DNA from: Clostridioides difficile CD160
Lineage (GTDB): Bacteria; Bacillota; Clostridia; Peptostreptococcales; Peptostreptococcaceae
Length of the DNA: 36,501 nt
NCBI RefSeq assembly: GCF_000449425.2
Contig: NZ_AVHW01000102.1
Coordinates: 1-36,501, forward strand
Direction of reading: 5' to 3'
Positions within the stretch are counted from its first letter, which is position 1, and each line of letters begins with the position of its first letter. The notes below the pieces were generated by a model, which was given only the letters and a program-made list of their open reading frames with translations, searched no databases and was not told where the DNA came from. A program made the translations under genes and the position numbers. Positions 9,499-19,393 of the stretch are shown here, piece by piece.

Positions 9499-10066
9499 AA
9501 TCATTTTCCCCTTTTTCACAAGATATTATATATATAGGATTTAGTGGTTTAAAGTATTCACCTTTTCCTAGTTTCTCTAGTTTAGAAACATTCAAAACGC
9601 ATACATCTATTTCTTTAAATCCATATTTTTTTAGTAGTTTTAAAGTTTGATTAAAAGTATCTATTATTATAAAATTAGCTACAAGTCTTCCTCCTGTAAC
9701 CAAACTCTTTTTAGACCATTCTATTATTTCTTCTAAATTATTTCCTGTTCCACCAAGGAAAATAGACTCAACCTGAGTATTTAATCCTATATCGATTGGA
9801 GCATATCCTTTTATTACTTCTATATTTTTTAAGTTGAATTTTTTTACGTTTTTATCTATAAGCTCTATAGCAACATCATTTTTTTCTATGGATATAACAT
9901 TTAAATTTGGATAATTATATGCTGCTTCAATACTTACACTACCTGTACCAGCCCCTATGTCTATAAAGTTTTTAGCATTAACTAAATTCAACTTACTTAT
10001 TGATATTGCTCTAACTTCTTCTTTAGTAATTGGAACTTTCCCTGTTATAAATTCACTATTCTTCAT
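9491..10066 (-). CDS. cbiT: cobalt-precorrin-6B C15-methyltransferase (decarboxylating)
   Basis: A 191-residue class I methyltransferase that methylates C15 and removes the C12 acetate carboxyl. The cofactor motif [16 protein letters not shown] lies at about 36-51, preceded by the typical [12 protein letters not shown] segment. [12 protein letters not shown] is the family's later motif. In many organisms CbiE and CbiT are fused as CobL. Here they are separate genes overlapping by 11 bases. Confidence 0.95.
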   Translation of the reverse strand: MKNSEFITGKVPITKEEVRAISISKLNLVNAKNFIDIGAGTGSVSIEAAYNYPNLNVISIEKNDVAIELIDKNVKKFNLKNIEVIKGYAPIDIGLNTQVESIFLGGTGNNLEEIIEWSKKSLVTGGRLVANFIIIDTFNQTLKLLKKYGFKEIDVCVLNVSKLEKLGKGEYFKPLNPIYIISCEKGENDYE

Positions 10067-10664
10067 CTAAAATCACCACAACATTCATCTCGAAATTGTC
10101 CATTCTTATTATATCTTCTGGTTTTGCTATTGTTATTTTTTCATTTTCATATGACAAATTTTCTCCTACAACAATAATCTTATTTAGATTTCTATCCATT
10201 ATTTCTTTACTTATTTGTTTTGGCCCTATCTTAGAGTCTGTAACCATACATACTTTTTTATGTGATAGTATATAATCAAAATCTGGTACTTTACCATGAC
10301 TACTTGTGATATATACATCATTCATATCAACGTATATTTTTGAAAATATATATTGTAATGAACTAATTCCAGAAACCATATTTATTATTTTGTTGTCAAT
10401 ATTCTTAGATAGATATCTACCTATACCATATATTAATGGGTCGCCAGAAGCTATTACTGATATTTGCTTTTCTTTATTATTATTTATGTACTCTATAATT
10501 TCTCTCAAATTAGAATCTAAGATTATTTTTTCTCCTTTGAAGTTTTTTATAGATTCTAGATTCCTCTTACCACCAATTAATACATCAGAAGTGGAAATTA
10601 AGTTTTCACCTTTTTTTGTTATATAGTCCAAATTCCCAGGCCCTAGACCTATTATGTTTATCAT
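10056..10664 (-). CDS. cbiE: cobalt-precorrin-7 C5-methyltransferase
   Basis: A 202-residue SUMT-type methyltransferase that methylates C5. It starts MINIIGLGPGNLDYIT, carries VLIGGKRNLE, and has the glycine motif SGDPLIYGIG near 74-83, as usual for CbiE. The ATG overlaps the cbiD stop by four bases, with a GGAGGT ribosome site inside cbiD. CbiT, its usual functional partner, follows directly. Confidence 0.94.
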   Translation of the reverse strand: MINIIGLGPGNLDYITKKGENLISTSDVLIGGKRNLESIKNFKGEKIILDSNLREIIEYINNNKEKQISVIASGDPLIYGIGRYLSKNIDNKIINMVSGISSLQYIFSKIYVDMNDVYITSSHGKVPDFDYILSHKKVCMVTDSKIGPKQISKEIMDRNLNKIIVVGENLSYENEKITIAKPEDIIRMDNFEMNVVVILDEE

Positions 10665-11893
10665 ATAAAGACCTCCACTAATGCATCTGTATTATCCGAT
10701 TTACCTAACAATGACTTATCCATTGAAAATATCATCACTTCCACATCAATATCATCTGACTCTTCATTTAAGTATTGCTTTACTCTATCTCTACATTTAT
10801 TACTTAATATATTATACACCTGTTTATATTCACTATTATTTATTATATCTACAGCTTCTTCAGCTGTTAGGCACTGATTTATTTTATTTAAAAATTCATA
10901 TGTAGCTCCCATTAAGGCTAAATTTGCCACTAATATCTCACTTCGAGCATCTGCTACTTTACTATGAGTATTAAAGATACCAGCAGATACTTTTATAAAC
11001 TTACCTATATGGCCAGCCATTAATATTTTTTTATATCCTATTCTTTGAGCTTCTTTAATCATATAGCCTACAAAGTTACTCGTTCTAACTACATACTTAA
11101 TATCTAAGTTTAGTTTATCTCTTATAAACTGTTCTCCATGATTTCCTGGAACCAGTATTATTTTATCTAAGCCTTGTTCTTTTTTCATTTGAAGTTCTAT
11201 AGATAAAGATTTTTTCCATCCTTCATCACTCATAGGTTCAACAATACCAGTTGTACCTATTATAGATATTCCTCCAACTATGCCTAATCTTGGATTAAAT
11301 GTTTTCTTTGCTACTGCTTCTCCTTGTGGAGCAAAGATTGTTATTTTTAAAACTTTATTATCTCCAAGTATAGATTCAAAATTACTTCCTACAAGCTTTC
11401 TTATTTCCTCGTTTATCATTTTAAGTGGAGTAGGATTTATAGCTGGCTTACCAACATCTACACTAAGCCCTTTTTTGGTTACTACCCCAATACCAATCCC
11501 ACCATAAACTCTAATAAATTTATGTAAATCACTTTGACTCTCACTATTAGTACTTACACTACCGATATCATATAAAGTAAGATACTCTTTGTCCTCATCG
11601 TTTTTGGATACAATTTCAGCTCTTGCATAAATATCCATAGTATGAGTTGCATCGATGTCATCTCCACCATCTTTTTTTATGGAGCACTCCACAAAAGAAT
11701 TAGAAATATTTACATTATCGACCTTTAATGATAGTGGTATCCCTTTAGGGGTATCTATATTTATAGTATCAATCTTATTTTTTGTCATCAACATGTACAC
11801 AGCAGCCTTAGATGCACCTGTTGCACATGAACCTGTAGTATATCCTCTTCGATATTTTTTACCATCTATATACACATATTCTTCCATACACAT
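10661..11893 (-). CDS. cbiD: cobalt-precorrin-5B C1-methyltransferase
   Basis: This 410-residue enzyme methylates C1 in the anaerobic pathway and is not related to the SUMT family. The hallmark YRRGYTTGSCATGASKAA lies near residues 13-30. Later segments include DGGDDIDATHT, PTPLKMI, GTTGIVEPMSDEGWKKSL and MAGHIGKFIKVSAG. ATG at 11893 follows the cbiC stop after two bases; an alternative ATG two codons in is possible. CbiD with CbiG and CbiK identifies the oxygen-independent route. Confidence 0.96.
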   Translation of the reverse strand: MCMEEYVYIDGKKYRRGYTTGSCATGASKAAVYMLMTKNKIDTINIDTPKGIPLSLKVDNVNISNSFVECSIKKDGGDDIDATHTMDIYARAEIVSKNDEDKEYLTLYDIGSVSTNSESQSDLHKFIRVYGGIGIGVVTKKGLSVDVGKPAINPTPLKMINEEIRKLVGSNFESILGDNKVLKITIFAPQGEAVAKKTFNPRLGIVGGISIIGTTGIVEPMSDEGWKKSLSIELQMKKEQGLDKIILVPGNHGEQFIRDKLNLDIKYVVRTSNFVGYMIKEAQRIGYKKILMAGHIGKFIKVSAGIFNTHSKVADARSEILVANLALMGATYEFLNKINQCLTAEEAVDIINNSEYKQVYNILSNKCRDRVKQYLNEESDDIDVEVMIFSMDKSLLGKSDNTDALVEVFI

Positions 11894-11895
11894 AC

Positions 11896-12528
11896 CTACA
11901 TAGTATATAATATAGCATTTACTATTGCTGCTGCTAAATTACTACCACCTTTTCTGCCTTTAGAAATTATATATGGTATATCTGTTTTTTCAACTTCGTC
12001 TTTTGATTCTTGTGCCCCTACAAAACCTACAGGAACACCTATAACTGCATCTAAATCTAATCTTCCTTCTGATTTCATCTCCATAACTTTATATAAAGCT
12101 GTTGGTGCATTTCCTAAAACAAATATCTTTCTTCCATCTTCTTTAGCTGCAATCTCTACTGCTGCCATGGAACGAGTAATCCCTTTCTCTTTAGCTAATT
12201 TTGCAGTTTCTTCGTCTGCTACTAAACATTTATATTTACATCCTAATGCTTCTAGCTTTCTTTTATTTATCCCACTAAGAGCCATATTTGTATCAGTATA
12301 AATACTCGCATTATTTTTTAATGCATCTATTATACTATCTACTGCTTCTTCTGATATTTTTAATATGTCTAAGTAATCAAAATCTGCAGTAGTATGTATA
12401 GCTCTCTTTATTATTTTTTCTTCGATAGTATTCTTAAATCTATAATCTGGTCTAATCTCATCTATTATCTCTTGTATTAATTCAAAACTTTTTTCTTCTA
12501 TTTTCATAGGATTCTTTATGTATTGCAT
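11896..12528 (-). CDS. cbiC: cobalt-precorrin-8 methylmutase
   Basis: A 210-residue enzyme that moves the methyl group from C11 to C12, yielding cobyrinate. The catalytic His45 lies in RAIHTTADFDY. Other landmarks are the GISG-type segment (ALSGINKRKL), IFVLGNAPTAL and GVPVGFVGAQESK. It overlaps the upstream kinase gene by 13 bases. It is the last ring-modifying step before amidation by CbiA and CbiP. Confidence 0.96.
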   Translation of the reverse strand: MQYIKNPMKIEEKSFELIQEIIDEIRPDYRFKNTIEEKIIKRAIHTTADFDYLDILKISEEAVDSIIDALKNNASIYTDTNMALSGINKRKLEALGCKYKCLVADEETAKLAKEKGITRSMAAVEIAAKEDGRKIFVLGNAPTALYKVMEMKSEGRLDLDAVIGVPVGFVGAQESKDEVEKTDIPYIISKGRKGGSNLAAAIVNAILYTM

Positions 12529-13403
12529 TCTATTTCCCCCTTAATTCCTCCATTTATTATGTTCAATGTATAAATCTTATTATAAACAGAATTTATATTA
12601 GATTCACATAAAACATTTATTATATTTTTATCATCCATAAACCTATCAATTAAAATACCTATTACTGTACCACTGTGAGCAATGTTTACTCCATATGCTC
12701 CACATTTTTCAGCTATTTTTATGATTTCATTTAAGTACTCTTTTTTTTCTATATTTTCATTTGCTAAACTACTCAAAGTACAAGCCTCTCCAACTAGAGA
12801 TAAGTTATCATTTTTCAATCCTTCTTCTAAAAGAGTAAATGACTTTTTTATGATTTCCCTATTTTCTATTTTTAAGGTATTATAATCTTTCCTCAGCCTA
12901 ATTTTCATAGTATCTAGTACTTTATTGGGCTCAAGTATTATAACTTTTGCATTACTTATATTTCCTAGGTATTTTATAACAGTTCCATTTAGAGGATTAA
13001 ATATGCTATTTTTGTCTATAAATATAGAATCTGTTGGCTCTATTTCTGCTGCTAATTTACAAATCTCTTCACTACTCAAGTCTTTATCTATCAATGATAA
13101 TGTTGCCTTTATAGTAGCTCCTATATCGGCAGTCGAACTTGCCATCCCTTTTCCAATAGGTATTTTACTATCTATATTCAAAGAAATATTTTTAGTATCT
13201 TTTTTAGGCAAATTAAACTTTTCAAATACCTTCTCAATTGCCAATCTTGACTTATATCTACCTAAATTTATATCTACTAATTTTTCTTCAATATACACTT
13301 TGGAATACATATCTATTGCATATGAGCATAAATATTCTTCATCATCAATTATCCCTTGTACAAACTCTCCACAAGATGCTGGGCATATTCCATAAGATTT
13401 CAT
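12516..13403 (-). CDS. GHMP-family kinase, probable L-threonine kinase (PduX-like)
   Basis: This 295-residue protein has the GHMP kinase ATP loop PIGKGMASSTADIGA (82-96) and the PxSCGEFVQG opening seen in PduX. PduX phosphorylates L-threonine to the O-3-phosphate that CobD decarboxylates. Being directly after cobD in the operon fits exactly. I chose the ATG at 13403 with GGGTGAT just upstream; a GTG at 13412 is in frame but would need a ribosome site deeper in cobD. Substrate is inferred from family and place; homoserine kinase is unlikely here. Confidence 0.85.
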   Translation of the reverse strand: MKSYGICPASCGEFVQGIIDDEEYLCSYAIDMYSKVYIEEKLVDINLGRYKSRLAIEKVFEKFNLPKKDTKNISLNIDSKIPIGKGMASSTADIGATIKATLSLIDKDLSSEEICKLAAEIEPTDSIFIDKNSIFNPLNGTVIKYLGNISNAKVIILEPNKVLDTMKIRLRKDYNTLKIENREIIKKSFTLLEEGLKNDNLSLVGEACTLSSLANENIEKKEYLNEIIKIAEKCGAYGVNIAHSGTVIGILIDRFMDDKNIINVLCESNINSVYNKIYTLNIINGGIKGEIECNT

Positions 13404-13404
13404 T

Positions 13405-14475
13405 TTAATCACCCAATAAACTTTTTATATTTTCTATAAGAATTTTATTATCCTCATGAGATTTTATAGCTACTCTTATAAAACTATCATCTAATCCTAC
13501 AAAGTTAGATGCATCTCTAACCAATAGATTTCCTTGCTTAAACAAATCTTTTTTCAATTCTCTAGATGTTTTTTTATAAATTTTTATCAAAATAAAATTA
13601 GCATCTGTATCATAGACTTTTATATTTTTTACGTTTCTCAACTCTTGTAACATGTATTTTCTTTCTTTTATGTAATATTCTTTACTCTTTCTAATATACT
13701 CTTTATCTTCAAAAATAAAATCAGATAGTATGTCTGCAAAAGAATTTATAGTCCATGGCTCTTTGTATTCATAAATTTTGTCCATAATGTTAGTATTACT
13801 TGTAATACCATATCCTAACCTTAAGCCAGGCATACCAAAAAACTTAGTCACAGCTTTAATGATGAATATGTTTTTATTTGATTCTATATATTTTACTAAG
13901 CTATACTCATTTTCATCTTCAACAAATTCCATAAAAGTTTCATCAACTATTAATAGCTTTTCGTGTTGACCTAATAAGTAAACAAGTTCCTTTAAGTCTT
14001 GAACATTCCCACTAGGATTATTAGGATTACATATAAATAAGCTGTCAAATTTTTCAATGTTCTTTTTTATTATATCTATATCAAGTTTAAAATTATTTTC
14101 CGAATCTAACTCTAATTCTATAATATCTAGATTGTTTAACTTAGCACTTCTTCTATATTCTGAAAATGTAGGATTTATTATAGCTAATCTTTTTTTAATA
14201 CTCCTCATAAGCAAATAAATCACTTCTGTAGCACCATTTCCAGGTATTATAAAGTTTGGATTTATATCTATATATTTTGATATATTTCCTCTCAAGTTTG
14301 TATAGTTTATATCTGGATAATTCCTACACTCTTTTAATCCTCTTAAAATGTATCTTTCTAAATTTGGTAATACATTTGGATTTATATTTGAACTAAAATC
14401 TATTATTTCTTTTGGGTCTTTCCCATATAATTTTGCCATTTCATCTACATTGGCACCATGCCCTAAATCCTTCAT
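13405..14475 (-). CDS. cobD: L-threonine-O-3-phosphate decarboxylase
   Basis: A 356-residue PLP enzyme of the aspartate aminotransferase fold that yields (R)-1-amino-2-propanol phosphate for the nucleotide-loop arm. GHGANVDEMA and FSSNINPN at the start are typical. The PLP lysine is probably Lys211 in TKFFGMPGLRLGY, matching the Salmonella CobD motif, and CNPNNPSG and VDETFMEF are also present. It resembles histidinol-phosphate aminotransferase, but context and the N-terminus favour CobD. It has an AAGGGGG ribosome site, follows cbiB after 31 bases, and its stop is one base from the kinase ATG. Confidence 0.92.
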   Translation of the reverse strand: MKDLGHGANVDEMAKLYGKDPKEIIDFSSNINPNVLPNLERYILRGLKECRNYPDINYTNLRGNISKYIDINPNFIIPGNGATEVIYLLMRSIKKRLAIINPTFSEYRRSAKLNNLDIIELELDSENNFKLDIDIIKKNIEKFDSLFICNPNNPSGNVQDLKELVYLLGQHEKLLIVDETFMEFVEDENEYSLVKYIESNKNIFIIKAVTKFFGMPGLRLGYGITSNTNIMDKIYEYKEPWTINSFADILSDFIFEDKEYIRKSKEYYIKERKYMLQELRNVKNIKVYDTDANFILIKIYKKTSRELKKDLFKQGNLLVRDASNFVGLDDSFIRVAIKSHEDNKILIENIKSLLGD

Positions 14476-14506
14476 CTATGTCCCCCTTAAGTTAGCAAAC
14501 CATAAT

Positions 14507-15478
14507 TTATATAATTAAGTTAATTAAAATCGCCCTACATAACATATATACTAGTGTAAATACTAATATAGATACAAAGGAAGATGCATACATAATTTTA
14601 TTCGTTTTAATTATATCCTCTTTATCTATCTCCCTAAGCTTATCCCCTATTGTTGGCTTATATACTTTTTCTCCAAAATAAAAATTGGTACCTCCCAGTT
14701 GTATTCCTAAAGCACCAGACACTGCCCCCTCTGAAAAAGCACAATTTGGACTTTTATGATTCTTTCTATCTCTAATGGATATTTTAAAACAATTTCTATA
14801 GTTGTAACGTAAAAAGAAACTGCCAATTGTCATAAGAATAACAGATATTCTAGCTGGTATATAATTGGCTATATCATCAATCTTAGCAGAAGCAAAACCA
14901 ATATCTTTATATTTCTCATTTTTATATCCAACAGTTGAATCTAATGTATTTATAGCTTTATACGCCATAGCAAGTGGTGCTCCTCCAATAAATGCATAAA
15001 ACATAGGTGCAATTATACCATCTACAGTATTTTCTGCAACAGTTTCTACAGTCGCCCTTATTATCTCAGACTCACTTAAATTAGTAGTATCTCTACCCAC
15101 TATATAAGATAACTGAGTTCTAGATTTCTCTATATCTCCAGTTTTTAATACATTATAAATTTTTAATGCTTCATCTTTTAAACATTTTGTAGCTAGTGTT
15201 GTATAAATTAGAAAACTATTTACTACAACACTCAAAAATACATTAAAACTAAATAACTTCACTATAGCATAGGTTATTAAATACGTTATTCCAACAGTTA
15301 TAAACCATAATATAAATCCGCCAAATTTTAATTGTTTATCACTCTTAGAGACCTTCCTTATTATACCTTGAGTAAAATTTATAAGCTTACCAATAAACCT
15401 CACTGGATGAGGAAAAGAATATGGGTCTCCTACAATTAAATCTGTCACATACCCTATATAAATAGATAAAATATTCAT
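14507..15478 (-). CDS. cbiB: adenosylcobinamide-phosphate synthase (membrane)
   Basis: This 323-residue membrane protein joins aminopropanol phosphate to adenosylcobyric acid. It opens with IGYVTDLIVGDPYSFPHPVR, the CbiB signature. Hydrophobic spans lie near 52-73, 76-95, 155-175, 208-225 and 298-320. The conserved ETVAENTVDGIIAPMFYA and KAINTLDSTVGYKN segments are present. Its ATG follows the cbiA stop codon with no gap, and its ribosome site lies inside cbiA. Product of CobD is its co-substrate. Confidence 0.96.
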   Translation of the reverse strand: MNILSIYIGYVTDLIVGDPYSFPHPVRFIGKLINFTQGIIRKVSKSDKQLKFGGFILWFITVGITYLITYAIVKLFSFNVFLSVVVNSFLIYTTLATKCLKDEALKIYNVLKTGDIEKSRTQLSYIVGRDTTNLSESEIIRATVETVAENTVDGIIAPMFYAFIGGAPLAMAYKAINTLDSTVGYKNEKYKDIGFASAKIDDIANYIPARISVILMTIGSFFLRYNYRNCFKISIRDRKNHKSPNCAFSEGAVSGALGIQLGGTNFYFGEKVYKPTIGDKLREIDKEDIIKTNKIMYASSFVSILVFTLVYMLCRAILINLII

Positions 15479-16855
15479 TTACTTATTTCCTTTATTCAAA
15501 AAATTTTCTATACAATTTAAATTATTATAAAAATGAGTATGAAGATATGTAGCTAAAGTGTTTCCTTTACTATAACCACCATCCCATTCTTCTACTATAT
15601 TTCCATCTCTTTCTTTTTTCATCGAATATGCACACTTCTCATCACTCTCAAATATTGAATGATGAAACTCATGTCCTTTAATCGTCTCTCCCTTTTTAGA
15701 TAAAAGAGTATTTTCTTTAGCTACACCAATACAGTATCCAAATCTCTTTAAAGAAGATGTCATCTTACTAATTCCACTAAATATACCAACCATATTAAAT
15801 TCTTGTTCTTCTTGATTCAATAGTTTCTCACCTAGGTACATCAGTCCTCCACATTCTGCATAAATAGGTATATTGTTATTATGTGCTTCTAATATAGAGG
15901 TTCTCATTGACTCATTTGCTTCTAGTTCTTTTCCAAATATTTCTGGAAAACCTCCTCCAATATAAATATAATCTGAAGTTGGCACTGATGTATCTTCAAG
16001 AGGACTAAAATAATTTACTTCTAATCCAAGTTCTTCTAAAAGCTCTATATTTTCTCTATAATAAAAATTGAATGCCTTATCATATGCTATAGCTATTGAT
16101 TTATTATTAACATGCTTTTTTATTCCATTATTTTCTATCAAAGTTTGAAAATCGAAATCACTCTCAAACTCATCACTTTCCGAGATTTCGATTATTCTAT
16201 CAATATCTATATAACTTTCAATTTCATCAGCTAAAGTATAAAATTTTTCTCTTAGAGATTTCATCTCTACACTAGGAACCAATCCTAAATGTCTAGATTC
16301 TAAAGAAAATTTATTATTTGGAGGAAAATATCCCAATACTTCAACATTACAATATTTCTCTATAGAACTCTTAATTATTTGATAATGGCTATTAGTCTTA
16401 ACATTATTTACTATGACACCTTTTATATTTACATCTTTATCTAATTCCTTATATCCTAGTACCATAGCAGCACTAGATGCTGCCATAGATTTTCCATTTA
16501 TAACTAATATAACAGGTGATTTTAACACTTTCGAAGTATGTGAACTTGTACAGTTATCTAAATCTATTCCAAAACCATCATACAACCCCATAACACCTTC
16601 TATTACTGAAATCTCTGCATCCTTTGAGGACTTATTTACTATATACTTTATTTTTTCGTCATCTAACATATAAGAATCTAGATTTCTGGAATGTCTTCCA
16701 GTTATAAAAGTGTGGTATGAAGGGTCTATATAATCTGGCCCTACTTTATATGGCTGTACTTTCATATTTCTCTTGACTAAAGCTTGCATTATCCCTAATG
16801 ATATTGTCGTCTTACCTACTCCACTACTAGTACCTGCAATTAAAATTTTTTTCAT
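15479..16855 (-). CDS. cbiA: cobyrinic acid a,c-diamide synthase
   Basis: A 458-residue glutamine-dependent amidase acting on the a and c side chains of cobyrinate with ATP. The N-terminal P-loop is AGTSSGVGKTT (8-18), followed by a KVGPDYIDPSYH motif. The C-terminal class I glutaminase-like domain has the nucleophile Cys335 in YAECGGLMYLG and a late TYLHTHFYNN histidine segment. It follows cbiP with a 39-base gap containing AGGAGGT. CbiP acts on later intermediates. Confidence 0.96.
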   Translation of the reverse strand: MKKILIAGTSSGVGKTTISLGIMQALVKRNMKVQPYKVGPDYIDPSYHTFITGRHSRNLDSYMLDDEKIKYIVNKSSKDAEISVIEGVMGLYDGFGIDLDNCTSSHTSKVLKSPVILVINGKSMAASSAAMVLGYKELDKDVNIKGVIVNNVKTNSHYQIIKSSIEKYCNVEVLGYFPPNNKFSLESRHLGLVPSVEMKSLREKFYTLADEIESYIDIDRIIEISESDEFESDFDFQTLIENNGIKKHVNNKSIAIAYDKAFNFYYRENIELLEELGLEVNYFSPLEDTSVPTSDYIYIGGGFPEIFGKELEANESMRTSILEAHNNNIPIYAECGGLMYLGEKLLNQEEQEFNMVGIFSGISKMTSSLKRFGYCIGVAKENTLLSKKGETIKGHEFHHSIFESDEKCAYSMKKERDGNIVEEWDGGYSKGNTLATYLHTHFYNNLNCIENFLNKGNK

Positions 16856-16894
16856 AATACACCTCCTACCTAAATTATAAATACAGAATCATTA

Positions 16895-18409
16895 TTATTT
16901 CATAATCTCATATATTTTTTCTATATCTAAATGCTCTCTCAAAAAATCAGCCAATTTATCATATTCTTTATCTTTAAATTCATCAAAAGAGTTTACCTTG
17001 CTTTCTAATTCTTGTAGACCTTTTTTCATTCTTATATTATTTAAAATTTTCCTTGTAAAACTTATTTCATCGAAAATTCCATGAAGATAAGTTCCGATTA
17101 CATTCCCATCTTTATTTATGCTTCCTTCAGTATAATTCACTTCTTCATCCAGTTTTTTTGTTATCAGGTCCAAGCTTCTTACACCATTACCTCGATTTGT
17201 AATACCCATATGGATTTCATAACCTTTGACTTTCTTACCTTTAAGGCCATTCATATATTCACCAGTACATTCAACAATAGTAGCTTCTACCTGTGTTGTA
17301 GTTTTTTCTTTCTCAAATATTGTTTCTGTATCTAAGAGACCTATACCATCAACTTCTTCAATTTCACTTTCAACATGGTAAGGGTCTTTTAATTTTTTAC
17401 CTAGCATTTGATATCCACCACATATACCAAATATCAATTTACCCTGACTATATAAATTTTTAATTTGTGACTCAAGACCACTTTTTCTTATATATGTTAA
17501 ATCATCTATAGTACTTTTAGTTCCAGGTATTATTACCATATCGGGATTTCCTAAAGATTCCCCATAATCTACATACCTAATACTTACATCTTCTTGCGTC
17601 TCAAATATATTGAAGTCTGTAAAGTTAGACATATGTGGAGTTCTAATTATTTCTATGTGTATATCGCTTTTATTCATTTTTTTCTTGAATCTAGTAGTCA
17701 CACTATCTTCATCTTCTATTTTTATATCTGTATAAGGAACTACACCTATAACTGGTACTTTTATGATGTCCTCTAACATCTTTACTCCATCTTGTAAAAG
17801 CTCTTTTTTGCCTCTAAATTTATTAATTATTACTCCTTTTACTCTTTTTTTCTCATCTTCACTTAATAAAAGCATTGTTCCTACCAGTGATGCAAATACT
17901 CCACCTCTATCAATATCTCCAACTATTATTACAGGTGCATCCGCTATTTCTGCCATACCCATATTAGAGATATCTCTATCTTTTAAATTTATCTCTGCAT
18001 TACTACCTGCACCTTCCATAACCACAATATCATAGGTTGAATTCAAGCTATCAAAGGTATCCTTCAATACATCTACCAATTCCAGTTTATAATCATGATA
18101 TTGAGAAGATGGCATTTCCCCTATAACCTTCCCTCTTACAATAACTTGACTTTTGTTATTTCCAGAAGGTTTTAATAAAATCGGATTCATATCAGCTATT
18201 GGCTCTATTTTCGCCGCTTCTGCTTGAAACACTTGTGCTCTTCCCATTTCTAATCCTTCTTTAGTTATAAAAGAATTTAAAGCCATATTCTGAGATTTAA
18301 AAGGAGCAACCGTATAACCATCTTGTTTAAATATTCTACACAGCCCTGCTACTAAGATACTTTTACCTACATTCGATGCTGTTCCTTGTAGCATTATTTT
18401 TTTCCCCAC
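16895..18409 (-). CDS. cbiP: cobyric acid synthase
   Basis: It amidates the b, d, e and g side chains of adenosylcobyrinate a,c-diamide. The protein has 504 residues, normal for the family. An N-terminal P-loop-like [10 protein letters not shown] (8-17), [10 protein letters not shown], and a C-terminal glutaminase domain with nucleophile Cys330 ([11 protein letters not shown]) are seen. The start is GTG at 18409, seven bases after GGAGGGG. It is the first gene after the cobalamin riboswitch terminator, so the whole 538-18409 operon lies under that control. Confidence 0.96.
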   Translation of the reverse strand: MGKKIMLQGTASNVGKSILVAGLCRIFKQDGYTVAPFKSQNMALNSFITKEGLEMGRAQVFQAEAAKIEPIADMNPILLKPSGNNKSQVIVRGKVIGEMPSSQYHDYKLELVDVLKDTFDSLNSTYDIVVMEGAGSNAEINLKDRDISNMGMAEIADAPVIIVGDIDRGGVFASLVGTMLLLSEDEKKRVKGVIINKFRGKKELLQDGVKMLEDIIKVPVIGVVPYTDIKIEDEDSVTTRFKKKMNKSDIHIEIIRTPHMSNFTDFNIFETQEDVSIRYVDYGESLGNPDMVIIPGTKSTIDDLTYIRKSGLESQIKNLYSQGKLIFGICGGYQMLGKKLKDPYHVESEIEEVDGIGLLDTETIFEKEKTTTQVEATIVECTGEYMNGLKGKKVKGYEIHMGITNRGNGVRSLDLITKKLDEEVNYTEGSINKDGNVIGTYLHGIFDEISFTRKILNNIRMKKGLQELESKVNSFDEFKDKEYDKLADFLREHLDIEKIYEIMK

Positions 18410-18444
18410 TTTCTAACCCCTCCTTGTTAAAATTTACTAAAACA

Positions 18445-18485
18445 CAAATAAAAAAAGTCCTAATGCTTCTAAAGATAGGACTTTT
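18445..18485 (-). terminator. riboswitch-associated intrinsic terminator upstream of cbiP
   Basis: On the minus strand a 10-base-pair stem (18485-18476 with 18462-18453), AAAAGTCCTA pairing with TAGGACTTTT, has a 13-base loop. A T-rich tract follows (18452-18445). It lies about 20 bases after the riboswitch and about 35 before the cbiP start. It is probably the expression platform: terminator formed when cobalamin is bound. Confidence 0.88.
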
Positions 18486-18504
18486 ATACGTATTAATTAA
18501 AAAT

Positions 18505-18670
18505 CTTTCACCCCGAAGACCTCTTGTTTTAAATTAAATTAGGCAGGTATCCTGGCTTAACTTCATCCTACTTCTATAACCTTCCCATCAAATTGACAGT
18601 GGTATTTATAGTTTCGTTGGTTTCACAGTAGCGGGGGCTGCAAAGGCATCTAACCTTTTTCCCTTTTAAC
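18505..18670 (-). ncRNA. cobalamin riboswitch
   Basis: The minus strand carries the conserved B12-box sequence AGCCAGGATACCTGCC (18556-18541). Upstream in the transcript come an ACCACTGT segment, GGGAAGG (18586-18580) and a GCAGCCCCCGCTACTGTGAA stretch, all core parts of the adenosylcobalamin aptamer. A short GAGGTCTTCGGGGTGAAAG tail could form the outer kissing-loop stem. Boundaries are approximate. With the terminator just downstream, it should switch off the cbiP-to-precorrin-2-dehydrogenase operon when cobalamin is plentiful. The region 18671-18758 is A/T-rich and I could not assign a clear promoter in it. Confidence 0.94.
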
Positions 18671-18758
18671 ATATAATTAAGAACCTAATTTTAATCTAAT
18701 ATTCTATTTTCATTGATATTCTTACAGACATATATTATAATACTTAATTTCAATTAAA

Positions 18759-19373
18759 TTATATAAAATCTGTAAAATTCATTTTATCTACTACAGTAAA
18801 TCCACTATTAACTTCTAAAACCGTAATAGACGCATTATCAATTTTAAAGTTCCAATGATATTTATAACTACCAGAAATCAAATGTGTTATTATATTTCTT
18901 ATTGTTCCTGCATGAGAACATATAAGTATTGTTTTTATATCTGAATGACTATCATTTTCTAAAATTATATTATCAATCTCTTTTGCCACTCTTTTATAAG
19001 AGTCTATAAGACTTTCTCCACTTGGATATCTATAGTTGTTACCTTCTTCTATCATTTTTTCGAATTCTTTGGGATATTTGACTTTAATTTCCTCAAAAGT
19101 TATTCCTTCAAAATCACCAAAACTAATTTCTCTTAGAGTTTCTTTTTCTTCTATTTCTATTAACTTTAATCTTGATATTTTTTCTATTGTATCCTTAGTA
19201 CGTGAAGATGGCGTCGTGTAAATTCTGTCTATATTTTCATGACTTAGATATTTAGTAATTTTATTTATTTGCAATTTACCTTCTTCACTAATACAACTAT
19301 TTATGTGACCTGATAATCTTCCTCTTTTATTATCATTTGTCAATGCATGTCTTATTAATATTAATCTTATCAT
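18759..19373 (-). CDS. cobC: alpha-ribazole phosphatase (histidine phosphatase family)
   Basis: A 204-residue phosphoglycerate-mutase-like phosphatase that removes phosphate from alpha-ribazole-5'-phosphate or adenosylcobalamin-5'-phosphate. The catalytic His9 lies in RHALT, where the family usually has RHGxT, so Gly is replaced by Ala. Also present are Arg58 (PSSRTKDT), Glu82 and His154 (SHAGTIRN). I chose ATG 19373 with GGTGAT upstream. A 90-base longer frame reaches into cobS but lacks support. It is the last gene before the riboswitch and has no obvious terminator of its own. A general sugar-phosphate phosphatase cannot be excluded. Confidence 0.85.
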   Translation of the reverse strand: MIRLILIRHALTNDNKRGRLSGHINSCISEEGKLQINKITKYLSHENIDRIYTTPSSRTKDTIEKISRLKLIEIEEKETLREISFGDFEGITFEEIKVKYPKEFEKMIEEGNNYRYPSGESLIDSYKRVAKEIDNIILENDSHSDIKTILICSHAGTIRNIITHLISGSYKYHWNFKIDNASITVLEVNSGFTVVDKMNFTDFI

Positions 19374-19393
19374 ATTATCACCACTTTTTAGTT

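Noticed and set aside
12925..13395. 156-residue open frame on the plus strand
   Set aside because: It lies opposite the PduX-like kinase, which carries an intact GHMP kinase loop. It shows no family features.
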